Assembly (NCBI GenBank): GCA_020064725.1 | Contig: JAGTWJ010000008.1 | Coordinates: forward strand, 62,001 to 126,000 | Reading direction: 5' to 3' | Source of the DNA: Drechslerella dactyloides | Taxonomy: Eukaryota > Ascomycota > Orbiliomycetes > Orbiliales > Orbiliaceae | Length of the DNA stretch: 64,000 bases | In this document: positions 11,772 through 22,885 of the stretch, piece by piece | How the letters are laid out: every line of letters starts with the position of its first letter | Position numbering within the stretch: position 1 is the first letter of the stretch | The notes under the pieces: generated by a model | Seen by the model: only the letters and a program-made list of their open reading frames with translations | Told to the model about the DNA's origin: nothing | The model's database searches: none | Position numbers and translations under genes: made by a program

Positions 11772-12235
11772 CTACAGCAGCATTCACCAGGCAGTCAGCA
11801 TTCCGAGCCTCCAGCTTACGCACACAGGCAAAACTCCAATTGACAGCAGCAGGGAACGAACCTTTGTCGTGATTTCGTGGTGTCGGAAGGGATGGTGTCG
11901 TTAGGTGTCGTGTCGTGATTGTCGATGGGCTGTCGATGAATATTCCCGTGAGAACTTTGACGAACCACAAAATCTGCTTTGGTGGAGAGGGCTCCAAACC
12001 CTTCAATTTGCGCCCTAAGCCTGTTTAGGAAATATCCTCTAAAAGCGGAATTTACTCCTGTCAAACACTTCGCGTAGCACAACGCAAAGACATCCTACAA
12101 CACATCCAGGCTCGTGGCAGGTATACGCGACCCGCGAGTTCACATTCACCAGGATGCAGTAGATGGGTGAGAGGAGATGATATCCATTGCGATTGTATAG
12201 TCTCTTATCGCTGGGAATGACTACAATATACACAC
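11772..12235 (-). promoter_or_regulatory. eL15 leader and promoter region
   Basis: 464 bp upstream of the eL15 start, back to the stop of the next minus-strand gene. The CTGTAG next to the ATG suggests a spliced leader, but its donor cannot be fixed. The upstream gene's 3' untranslated region must also fit here. Confidence 0.45.
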
Positions 12236-13075
12236 TCACCAGTCCCTCTTCAACTTCCTCACAGCCCCATCAACCAACCATCGTGCGTACATCTCGTGCA
12301 ACCATAACGCCCAGCCCGCCAGCCCTTTCCCATCCTCCCTCCCGTCAACCCTATTAACCCTCTCCAAATCTGCTGCGCATCCCATCCTCACCGTTACATA
12401 CTCCTCCTCTCCCTCCCTCTGTTCTTTCCGAAGATGGCTGTTTTCGTCTGAGATAACCTCGAAGCAGTGTCTCCCGCCACTGAGTAGCCTCCACGGCAAA
12501 CCATATCGCGCTGCAGCAACCTCCCACAAACGCACCTGCCCATCCGGTATCCAAAAAGAAACTATAGTCCGGCCAATAAGTCTCCCAGCTCCCATTTTCA
12601 CATCATCTCCCGTCGCTTTCACCCCTGTCTCCCTCGCACTCATACTACCATCCTTATCGACAGAGACAACTCTGAAAAGCCCGTGAGCGATCTCTTGTCC
12701 AACGTGCACCCCTCCCTCCGCTTGATCGCCCGTGATAAACCCTCGTCCCAGCAGCATCCCGCAACTTCTAGCCTCTAACGAAAATGTCGGCGTGGAAAAG
12801 AACGCTGTAGTCCAGACCTCCACCGGCGTCCTCGTATCCCGCGTTCCGTCTCTAGGACAAAGATACCGCAGGGGCACACGAGTGGTAAACCAGTGCGCAC
12901 CTACCTGCTGGTAGCGCTTGTCATCGCTTGACTGATAGACCGGATGGGAGCTGTGTATCGTACTCGCTGGATATTCGCGGAGCAGACGAGCAAAAGTGGT
13001 GGATAGGTACAGGACCGGGGGCGTGAGCAGTGTCAAAACCGTCGTCGTCTTCGTCGCAAAGAGGTATCTTGCCAT
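12236..13075 (-). CDS. Uncharacterised protein with N-terminal membrane anchor
   Basis: Single-exon frame of 279 aa, starting MARYLFATKTTTVLTLLTPP. Residues about 9-31 form one hydrophobic segment, probably a membrane anchor or signal anchor. The remainder is soluble, with several Trp-containing blocks (AHWFTTRVPLRYLC, IVSFWIPDGQVRLWEVAAAR, GWALWLHEMYARWLVDGAVR) that suggest a folded domain. Codon use is C/G-ending, supporting a real gene. I do not recognise the family. The stop lies inside CTGGTGAGTG, a good donor-like sequence, so an extra 3' exon is possible, but no suitable acceptor is evident. It is tandem with eL15, about 460 bp upstream of it. Confidence 0.7.
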   Translation of the reverse strand: MARYLFATKTTTVLTLLTPPVLYLSTTFARLLREYPASTIHSSHPVYQSSDDKRYQQVGAHWFTTRVPLRYLCPRDGTRDTRTPVEVWTTAFFSTPTFSLEARSCGMLLGRGFITGDQAEGGVHVGQEIAHGLFRVVSVDKDGSMSARETGVKATGDDVKMGAGRLIGRTIVSFWIPDGQVRLWEVAAARYGLPWRLLSGGRHCFEVISDENSHLRKEQREGEEEYVTVRMGCAADLERVNRVDGREDGKGLAGWALWLHEMYARWLVDGAVRKLKRDW

Positions 13076-15499
13076 TTTCTTGGTGATAAACGCAAGTTCT
13101 CAAGGGCTTCCTTTAGTCAAGGATCGAGAAAACCAGTTAAACAGATTCATGTTTATCCAAAAGACATCTATGGGGGGCATACGTAGTTGTTGCCTTTGTC
13201 TCTTCAAAATATGATGCGTTGCCGACGTTGTATTTTCAGGAATACCCGATTGCGAATACGGTAACACAAAGAACAAAACTGCGAGGGCCAAAGGATATCG
13301 ATAGTGCAGTGGTTCTATTCTAAGCGCCTTCGGGTTGTTTGTATATGAACCGATGGACCGAAAAAACCAGAGAGGTATACAGAATGAGTGGTGTCGCTTA
13401 TGCACAGTGAATCCTTAATCAATTTTTTAAATCTCGCGTGACGTCCGGCGCCGCGGTCTCCCCGAGATGTCATCAACTCGCATGCCGCGACTCGCGACTC
13501 ATCTCGCGGGCCGGCAGATCTAGCCAATTACTGCATAGATGCGAGTCAGATACGGCCAATAACAACACCCAATATATATTTAATAACTTCAGGGATTATC
13601 TTGGGTTATTGTCATACAGAACTTGCTGCAGCTTTTCGCGAATGCAGTTTCTAACGTGAATATTCTCAACTTGGTTTTAGTTTACTGAAATAACCACCGA
13701 TCTTAGCTGATTACTTAAGTATTTCGGCATTTTCGCGTCTGAAAATTCGTGATTTTGCTTCTGCTCAAATTACGGGTTATCGCCGCACCAATGTCGGAAC
13801 CTATGCGGTGGGTCGATATGTAGATCGATCAGTTTTGAAGAAATCCGATCGATCGATCTATCATTCACTTCTCACTCAACTATCAACTTATAGCGCTTAT
13901 GTATACGAGACCAATCGTTATTGGCTTTCTATGCTGCGGGAAAGCAGCACCTGTCACAAAAGAACGTCAACTCGAACCGAGAATCATCGGATCGATCCTC
14001 GCACGAATCAGCGCATACCATGCATAGACGCTACCAGACATGTCGCTGCCCGTGCCACACTCTCCGCTCTGCAGCCGTATTTATGCATGACATCTCTCCT
14101 GCATCTCGCTTCCATCAATGCAGAATTTATCATATGTAACTGACCAAAAAGTTTACATCGGCTGCGTATAAGGCAAGATCTACTGTCCGCAGCCATTTCC
14201 CCTTACGAATGCAGTGGTCTTAATGCGCACGACAGAAATCATGGTCTGAATCGCGTCACCGCTACGCAGTTAACCAAGCTAGCCGTCGTGATCGCACGGC
14301 AGGAAACAAACTAGTAGTCTAGATTTCACATGCATTAGACCTACAAGTCGGAGTTCCGTTAACTTACAAGCGGCTCGAATCGTAGGATCTAAAGAAGGCA
14401 TAGGCATAATGCATGTAATTCTTCACTAACTACTACAGCCGAGTGAACAAGTCACGATTAGACGACCTGACCTCGATCTCGTAGGCAAAGCCCCCTTCTC
14501 CATTGAGAGCTGAGCATTATGGCAAGGCTGTACGCACGCACAGTCGTGTATTATTTGTATGCGCAGCATGGCATCAACCGTCGCGAACACTCTTAGTTAG
14601 CACCAAAATACTATCGCTTGGCAAAGGATTATATTAAAAGCTCGTACCTACTGGAATATGCCGTGCTCCGAGTCCGAATTATTTGCTCTGTGGATACTGA
14701 ACTAGCTAAGCGCTTGGCGTTTTGACACAATGTCTGTCCACCCTGTGTTCGAGCTCAATGAGGCCTTGGGTTCCACAAGATGAAGGTCTTGGTACATCAT
14801 AGCGATGACAGCTTTCCAGAACGCCCACGTTCTTGGTGGCTCAGAGAGCTTAGCCGGTTAGCCACCACTCATGCCCCAAGAACAGTTTACGTAAAAATCA
14901 ACCAGTGTGGATTTGGCGGTCGCCAATGTTCTCCTCATCTTCGAGAACTCCGGGTTACGTAAATGTATGAACAGCACCGTATTCAGCTCACGGTTTGAGC
15001 GACGTGCAAACACGAACATACATATGTACATCATAACGCCTGCGTTTTGAAATTTTAGAAAAACACGGAAAACGTCTGAAGGTCTCGGTCGACGCCTGTA
15101 GCTTCAAGAACGGTCATATTTCGTCTGATCCATGGATCCGCTCGATTCAGACACTTCTGCTCCGCGATTCATTCGCGTTCTCCTTACGACGCCACCAAGA
15201 TTAATACACCACATATACCCCATATTTCCTAGCAAACTCAAAGAGGCAACTGTTATATATCGCTGATATAGCCTCGTGTGGCCGGCCCCCGCTTCCATCA
15301 AAGGTGCGGAGAAGTTAGGATTCATCCTTCACCAGCAATCAATCTGAATCATAGTGCGCGTCGCGCATAATGAAGGCCTCTGATCATCAAGAATTTTCAA
15401 ACATGTTACATAATTGAATGTACCAGGTTAACTGATTTGCGCTCCATGTATTAAGTATCTGTACAGGGGATACAGGAGATAATGGCACAGTCGTTTGAC

Positions 15500-15525
15500 A
15501 GGACGCACGCACTACTGTGCGTCCT
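15500..15525. repeat. Perfect 9-bp inverted repeat (hairpin, 8-nt loop)
   Basis: AGGACGCAC at 15500-15508 pairs exactly with GTGCGTCCT at 15517-15525 around an 8-nt loop. No U-rich run follows. It is isolated from any gene, so its role is unknown. Confidence 0.7.
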
Positions 15526-15533
15526 AAAAGCTA

Positions 15534-15553
15534 GCACCTTTGAGCACCTTTGA
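15534..15553. repeat. 10-bp direct tandem repeat, two copies
   Basis: GCACCTTTGA is repeated exactly at 15534-15543 and 15544-15553, 8 bp after the hairpin. Confidence 0.7.
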
Positions 15554-16031
15554 AGATGAATCCACCAATCCACACCCATATACCCAACTAATATTTTTCG
15601 CCTCAGAGTTCCCTGTGCTACATTGGAGTAGCACCCCGTGGCCGAATGGGTTTCCTTCCAACATCATAGAAAATGGGGTTATCAAGAAAGTCAAAACGAA
15701 CCGCTCCATGAACCTAAACCAAAACGCCGCGTATACGCATCCTGAGTTTACAAAGGAAAGAGAATACATAAAAATCAGGAGATATCGTGACCATGGCAGA
15801 AAGAGTAAAATCCAAAAATTGATCGTTCCGAAAAATATTCGATCGTGACCGCCATATTATGTATTACCATTAACATATTGGCCGAGAGAAGATAAAGATT
15901 CTGGACTTTGGATCGTAATCGTGAAGACGCCGATAAAATGCAAATCAAGTTCGTCGTGTAAGGTGTAGAGAAATTGGAAATCCGGAGGGTAACCATTCCA
16001 GCTAGCCGCCGTTGCAAACCAACCCCCGGAG

Positions 16032-16724
16032 TCACACAGCGTTGACACGCAGTCGCCATGGAACACACCCTCGGCCCTTGTATACCGATTCGTCATCCTT
16101 CGGCGTTGACATCGCCAGTACTGCTGCGTCCCCTTCTGCCAACCCGTGAAGCTCCGGAAAGTGTGACTTTGGCCGGCGGGATTTCCCGGATCTGTGAGAC
16201 AGTATTGAATTTGTACGTCGTACGGACTTGCCGTGTCCCTCTGGTTCGTCCATCTCGGACCAGTCCGGGCGTCCTCTCGTGTAGGAGTAGTCTGAACCCA
16301 ATCCTGGGCCTTTAGTCGGTATTCCGGGAACTTCTTGGTTGAGGATTGAGCTGGAGAACAGAGCGTAGTGCGGCGTGGGTGCTAGGAAGCGATTTGATAG
16401 CGGCCTTGGACTTTTCTTCGATGAACTCCCAGGTTCGCGCTCTGAAACTGGCGTCTTAACAGAACTCCGATCATACTCGCCGGATGACCTTTCGTCATCG
16501 GTGGAGTCGGCAGCAGGAGAGGTCCTTATCCGTCGTGACTTTGCCCTTTCCAACACCGGCCGAGAGAGTTTGTGCGTTTGATTCTTCTTGTATATTTCGG
16601 GTGTCGCCGTTAATGTGAACGACTGGGCTGCAAATGTTGGTGTATGGCGGTAGACACCGGATTTCTGCGACTTGAGCGACTTGGCCTTCTTCTCCGGCTT
16701 TCGCTGATCTGAAAGCGAAAGCAT
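16032..16724 (-). CDS. Uncharacterised Ser/Lys/Arg-rich, probably disordered protein
   Basis: Open frame of 230 aa from ATG 16724 (MLSLSDQRKPEKKAKSLKSQ). Composition is Ser/Arg/Lys/Pro-rich with acidic patches, and most of it is probably disordered. More ordered stretches are VYRHTPTFAAQSFTLTATPE near residue 25 and GDAAVLAMSTPKDD near the end. An intron with donor GTAAGA, branch GCTAAC and acceptor GGTAG at 16826-16761 lies just upstream. The frame stays open across it, so either this is a leader intron and ATG 16724 is the start, or the protein begins in an unidentified upstream exon. The C-terminus may also be spliced, since a GTATAC donor-like site occurs in the last 100 bp. No family recognised. 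Confidence 0.5.
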   Translation of the reverse strand: MLSLSDQRKPEKKAKSLKSQKSGVYRHTPTFAAQSFTLTATPEIYKKNQTHKLSRPVLERAKSRRIRTSPAADSTDDERSSGEYDRSSVKTPVSEREPGSSSKKSPRPLSNRFLAPTPHYALFSSSILNQEVPGIPTKGPGLGSDYSYTRGRPDWSEMDEPEGHGKSVRRTNSILSHRSGKSRRPKSHFPELHGLAEGDAAVLAMSTPKDDESVYKGRGCVPWRLRVNAV

Positions 16725-17060
16725 TTCGATCTCTTCCGGTTCAATCGTAGGTTGTCGTTCCTACCGGGGCGATGCGTTAGCAATCTTAATTCGACACTGT
16801 TGAAAATGAATGCTGTGAAGTCTTACAGTTGTGTCTCCACCGGCTTTGTCAGTTGCAGACGAGGTATTCGAGGTACCAGTGAGGGTTGCAAAGTTGCAAG
16901 CGAGAGAGTGGTTGAAGTTGACGAATATGTCCTTGCAATTGACACCTGCGGCAGGCTTGATTAATACGGAAATTCTGGGCGTGATTTTTCTAGGCAGTGA
17001 TATTTATCCAAGGCGGTGCATAACAATAGGCAAGAGCAACGTAAAGGAATAAAACGAGAT
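16725..17060 (-). promoter_or_regulatory. Leader with probable intron, upstream of the 16,032-16,724 gene
   Basis: The intron is called at 16826-16761 (66 bp) on donor, branch and acceptor match. The sequence upstream of it is C- and T-rich on the minus strand, like a fungal leader, but it also reads open for about 60 codons in frame. Confidence 0.4.
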
Positions 17061-20000
17061 TTGCGGGAGCTTTTGTAGCTGGCGGAATAAAATCTTTATC
17101 AGAGTGCAAGTCTGAACTCAATCGGCAGCTTCCATAAATGCCATGCTGGTAGACCAACATGCCGTCCCGCTATATATATTAAAATTCGCTCGTCTCTGCA
17201 GAGAATCGGCTGGCTGGTGGGTAACTACCCCATCTGGGGAGTGATGCAGGGAAGAGGAAACGGTGCGGAGAAGGGGTCGCAAACAAGCTAGCGCTCGCAG
17301 AGGAACCAGGATCAAAAGAAATGGCATGTGGACAGTGGCTAGCGCTATAGCGCGGCGTTTCCCATGACCAAGCTTGACCAACAGGATTTTTTTAATCTAT
17401 TCAGGATGAACCAACTCCAGCGTTGCTCTGCATACGATGGAACAAGGAAGGCTTACTCATATCATATTTGTGTGTTCTTGACATCATTTTTTCAGAAGCG
17501 AAGCAAAAGTGGTCTGTGGAATTCCTTACCTTGTTCAGAAGCGGGCGGCGCAGGCACTCCATAGTCGCGTGAGTACCTCTTCCGGATTCTCCTCCTGTTC
17601 CGAGGGAAAAGGACCAGTCCGTCCATGCCTGCGCTTTCGAAATTTCCTTGTGTATAGCAAGTCTATTAAGCACACCTGCGAGATTTTGGGCGGCGGAGCA
17701 ACCCGACCCAAGCAAACAATTCAAGCGAGGGAAATTTAGGATGAAAGAGATCAACCCAGCATGCCACCGCAACGTCACAGCTGTCCGATAGAGCCCCGAC
17801 TTGAAAATTTTGAAAGAAAATCGGATTCAAAGCTTTGAAAATTTCGAAAAGGAGTAATTGATGGATGCCGAGCATGCGAGTCCGACCCCTCGACTATATA
17901 GCTCTTTCCATCTGGCGTAGTTTTCTTAGTTCTCACTTTTGCCGCTGTAGGAAAAGGATATTTTCCTTCAAGGAGGAATAGCGCATTGCAGCAAGTCTAA
18001 AATGTCCTGACTCATGAGACGAGAGATCGAGCCACAGAATTTCGCCGCTCCTCCGTTGGTTATTTTTTACAAATTTGCCTACAAGATTAGACCGCCTAAT
18101 AATCACTGGGCCGGGTTTCCCTTCAAATCAAAAGTGGGATTCTGCCACCAAGATCTCGGGTATCTCGACCTCGTATCAGATCTGATACGCCGATAGACGG
18201 GGCTCCCCTCCTTATCATACCAAATGTTTCACGCGAGGACCACGCATATCCGTCAAAAGTGTCGAGAAAATTAACGCTGACTCGCAAGTATTGCTATAAT
18301 GATTTAAACAGAATTTTCCGGATCGGGCGCTGCAGCTAATGCATTAATTTTGGCGCAGCGCCCAATCGCCAAATCTCATTTCGAGTTTGCGCTGGCTTGA
18401 CGAATCCGTGAAGGCTTCAATGCTGGGCGCCGTGCGCTTCTGGAGAAACATTCTGACGTGCGATTCCTAATCCGGCGTCTGAACCGTACTCGTCTATATA
18501 TATTATTGCTTTCTGTCGTCGAAGAAAGCGCGTATTTCTCACTCGAGTCTACTAACGCAGCTTATTCGTAATATATAAGATCCGACACAGAAGCTAAGAA
18601 ATGGTCTACTAGCTACTGTGCATTCAACGCTTTCCGTCTTTGAACACAAGCAGTTAGCCCCCATAATTTCGCTAAGTCGCAAGCATCTCAGTCTGAACTT
18701 CCTCGTGGCTTTGCGGCGCTCTCATGGTCGCCACGCATCTGCGCACGCTTCCAATCACGATCTCACGATCTCTCGCATGATTGCCCGGCCTGAATTGTCA
18801 CCGAGCATGAGCAGGGCTTGCTCAAGCGCAAGCTCGAAACATGCGAAAGTCTAGTCCCGTTTCGCGTTTGAGGCCTTGAGCTCTTCTCCTGAGCAGCTGA
18901 TTGAGCTGACTCTGGGGTCATCCTGCAGTGCCTAATGCATCGTATCGAGCCAGCTGATCTCACTTCACTTTTGGGATCCGACCAGGACGCAGCTGTGCGA
19001 GCGCGGCACACCGATACTTCGAACTCAGGGTGAAAGCCGACATTGCCACATCTCAAGTCCGTTGTTTCCCCGATGAGGTCATGTGTCCAGAGAAAGCTCG
19101 GCAACGCCAGGTACCCACAGGTCGGCAAACAGCTAGAAACAAAACTCAATTCATGATTCGAGTTGAGTTCAGGTCGCAGCCTAAGCTAATCGGCGAGCCC
19201 AGCTTTCGCGTTCTCACGTCTTGAGAAAGCTGGAATTATACCCGACACGGGCAGAAACGTTCCGTTGACGAGCGATTTCAGTGAGGGACGCAGCGTAAGA
19301 AAACTTGAGTCGCAGTTACGGTGTCAATTCCCGGGGCCACTGGTCACAGCGCGAATGCTCATGCTCACCGTCATGCGAGAAGCTTGAAGCTATACCGACG
19401 CGCACCGTGTTGCAGGCTAGTCGTCGGGTTACACAGGCACGACATGACCTCAGCCCGCCGATTCGTTGAAGAGCTCTGCACGAAGGGTCGGCTGGCTGCT
19501 AGCGCTTACGCACCAAATACGGTAGCGAACCGTCGAACAGGCCTGCAATATCCATACCCAACTCAAGCAGTCGCCGAATTGGATACGAGGTAGAAGTACA
19601 CCTGGATAAGCGTCTGTGATAACCTGGATCGACACCTCAAATGTCTTGTACGCGTAATTCGCATGTTCGATCGAGCTAACTGGAACTTTTTTTTTTGAGT
19701 ACTAGCTACTAGACGAGTGCTTTAAATTTGGAGCTTTCTCCATTCGAATTCGACAAGAAAATGATTCTTTTGATGGTTACAGTAAGTGAATCGCGCCAGC
19801 CTAGGTTTATGTTATAGCGGAAACTCTTTTTCTGGGTACACCATTCTGGGTACATATCCATATTGATGAATCAAGGCTGCCCATGTACAGGGTGTGCACG
19901 TTTTATATCTACCAACTGGTTGATTCAGGCACTGCACGTGCGTAGGTCTATCGAATGTATTCGTACCCACGGCTGCGAGATTAGAGACCCTGAGACGCGA

Positions 20001-22885
20001 GGCGCAATTAGTATATCGGTTATTGAGAACCGGCGTACGCGATCGATCCGTTCTATCACTGATATATTAATCAGTTTGCGCCATGGCGCCATCCCTACCT
20101 AGTTAAGTAAGTAGTCGGTCGACAATATCCTATCATCAGCGATGGAATTAAATTGCCCGCATAAGCGGTACCTTGCTGCTGCACGACGCAACGCTGGCTT
20201 GACATAAACATCGCCTCATGACGCATCCTCATCGCACGGATATCGTCGCCAGCGAACAACCGCGGCGAACGCGAACTTTACTGCCAGGTAATACATCCGC
20301 ACGCATCAGCCATGGCTGACAGTCATAGGGCGACATAGCTATATTTCTCCACGAAGAGGAACTATTCTGCTATCCCTGGTTTCTATTAATTTAAATCATG
20401 GCATATATTGCACGGCTAGCAAGCCTAAGGCAAGCTGGGTCCGAGAGATTCTATGTTCGTGGGCAGATTCTGGACTTGAGACTACTAGATTGATTGTGAC
20501 CCGTCATCGCGTTTGCGAGTCAGTGTGTTGCTAGTCAGCTTAGCCCGGATATCGAGTTCCACGTTGATTTGGGTACTCATTACTGTATATTACCGCCGCG
20601 CGAGCACCAGCATTACAGTGCAAGAGTCAGTTGAAACAACCTAGCTCTCCGAGCTCTGAGCCTTGGTAGGAGTGATTTTGATCGTATCAGTCGGGAGAAT
20701 TAATGCTCTAAATTGTTCGAGAGCCCCGCCAGTTGAAAGTAATATTCCACTCCTATATTGCGCCGTCGGCACCACTCGTCCACAAGCATAATTCTTAATT
20801 ACCACCCACGAACGGATCTTCCGACTGCCGATTGTACGATTTCGAGAAGCCCCTCCGCAGTGTTAGATAAGCCACTCGGAATGCCAGAAGAAGGTATAAG
20901 CAATTGTCGATCTTAAGAAATCCTATAACGTAAGTAATTAATGGATGCGCATGCGCATGCACACCCTTAAGGCCTTGCCCGTTGACTATTGTTCTGAGCA
21001 GGTTGTCTCCCTCACAGGTCGTACATCGGCCTCCTGATCATGAGCTTAAGTGGTGTATTATATAGATTGCAGATTGAGATACACAGCTTGAGCTAGGACA
21101 GATGCGATACAAGTACCGACGGCCGACAACTGACTGCCGCTTACTCATTTTCGAAACCACCTGTTCGTTCTCACGGCACTTTCCGGCTCGGATATCGCTA
21201 GAGTTACAATGGCCCCAACAACTGTCCGACACCCCGCAATCCGTCCAGTGTCGCCTCTCTTCCCCGTTTTTTCTCTTGAATTTCTCTGTCTGGAATCGAA
21301 TGTGGGGCCTGCACTGGTCTCCACTGTGCTGTCGGTTGAAGACCAAAAAAGAATCGACATCACACCCTCCTAGCTGCATATCTTTGGTACAGATGCATGC
21401 ATGTAGATGCGGGGTTTGTCGAAGCTCAACCTCTTGTCCTCCATTTTGGCCAACCAGGATTCGAAGACAGATAGCGGGGAGGCCAACGGCCGACGCAGAA
21501 AAGCAAAACCGGATGCATCAGCAGGGCACATGACGGCTTTTTTTTTGAGAAGCTTCCTAACCTGCATATGCACACACTGATTGATTTAAGCGGAAACTCA
21601 AAACGACGAGTCTCGCAGTAAGCTCTCTGCGAAAGACGGGTACGTGTCGGTGTGCTTGGCTCGGTTGGAGAGTGGGCCGATGGTGAGGATTTGAGTTGCA
21701 TTTGGATGCGGATCGGTATGATTCAATATCACCAGTGGCTGTCTTACTGATGGATGCCGACGCGGGTATCGATACGGAGATATATCAATCAATTGTTCTC
21801 AGAAAAAGTAACAGAAGAAATAAAAAAAGAATTCGCCCTTATCATCATTTCCCGACTCCTCCGCAAAATGATATAAATATGTCTGAAAAGATTTGAACCC
21901 CTGCGAGAAATGTTGAACAAGAAAATCCGCCGCCAGCGCAATAAATAAGATGTACCTTTAATCCTGAACGAGAAAGAACTACTCTTGCTCAAGCGAAAGA
22001 TGATATTTTCAAAGATGAAGATGACCAGCTCGCAAGTTGAATATGGTAATCACAAATGCAAAGAATGACAAACTTTGAGTGAACTCAACATGTAAAAGTG
22101 CAACCGCAAGCCCAAAGCATAGCATAGCATTCTTAGTCTTTCTAGGTCCCCCATCAATCAGTCTTAAGCATGCACACACGAAACAGTGTATCCGTAAACC
22201 AAAGGTACGCTGGTCTCACAAAACAGTCTGTACAAGAATGTTAATCAAACTCAACCAAATCAACAAGTGCATGCGGATGTAAGAAAGCAGAAAGGTGTAT
22301 CCCGAGCCGGTAAACCAGTTTAATCAGTGTATTGAAAAAACAAGATAAATCCCGTGTCTACAGCGTGCATATCCAAACGACAAAAGAGTGTGTGCGTAAC
22401 ATTGTCAGTAAAAAAATGTGCTGCATCATCGGATATAACTTTAATAAATGCTCATTTCCGCCTCAAGGATAAAATCAAGCACTATTTAATGCAGGCGTTG
22501 CAGGTGAAAGACAATATGCATGAAAGACGAGGAATTAACATTAATAATAACAAAATGACAAGAACCGAACACAGAGAGAAGTGGAAATGATATCGAAGTA
22601 GCTGTCAAACAGATGCAGTGCCAATTAATATACTTGTGGCAATACGAGTGGGACGGCAAAATCGCGCGAGACCCAAGATTTCGAATTCGAAACGAGGGAT
22701 ATAAGATTGAATAAAGTAGTTGAATGTTGAAATTTGAACTCCACAGTACCTTCCTCTAAAGTGTATTTTAAAGGATCGCTTTTGATTTTTTTGGTGATTT
22801 TCTTTTCGAATGAATCGATTGGATCGAGAGGGTCCAGCAGGATGTTGTCTTCAAATGATGTCAGATGCAGAAAAGAGTGTCGGTA
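17061..22885. other. Gene-free region
   Basis: About 5.8 kb with no frame showing coding bias or family resemblance. Stops are dense. It contains palindromes at 18172-18189 and around 20,080. From about 21,800 to 22,885 the plus strand is A-rich and T-poor, which fits a long U-rich 3' untranslated region of the PSP1-domain gene. Confidence 0.5.
18172..18189. repeat. 18-bp perfect palindrome
   Basis: CGTATCAGATCTGATACG is perfectly self-complementary. It lies in non-coding DNA far from any gene start. Confidence 0.7.

Larger units (their letters stand above)
13076..16031. other. Gene-free region
   Basis: About 3 kb with stops frequent in all frames and no frame with coding bias. It includes GATC-rich stretches (13,820-13,865) and a compact hairpin and tandem repeat near 15,500. 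No transposon protein is visible. Confidence 0.5.

Noticed and set aside
15630..15660. GTGGCCGAATGG resembling a tRNA D-arm
   Set aside because: No matching T-arm or acceptor stem is found within tRNA distance.
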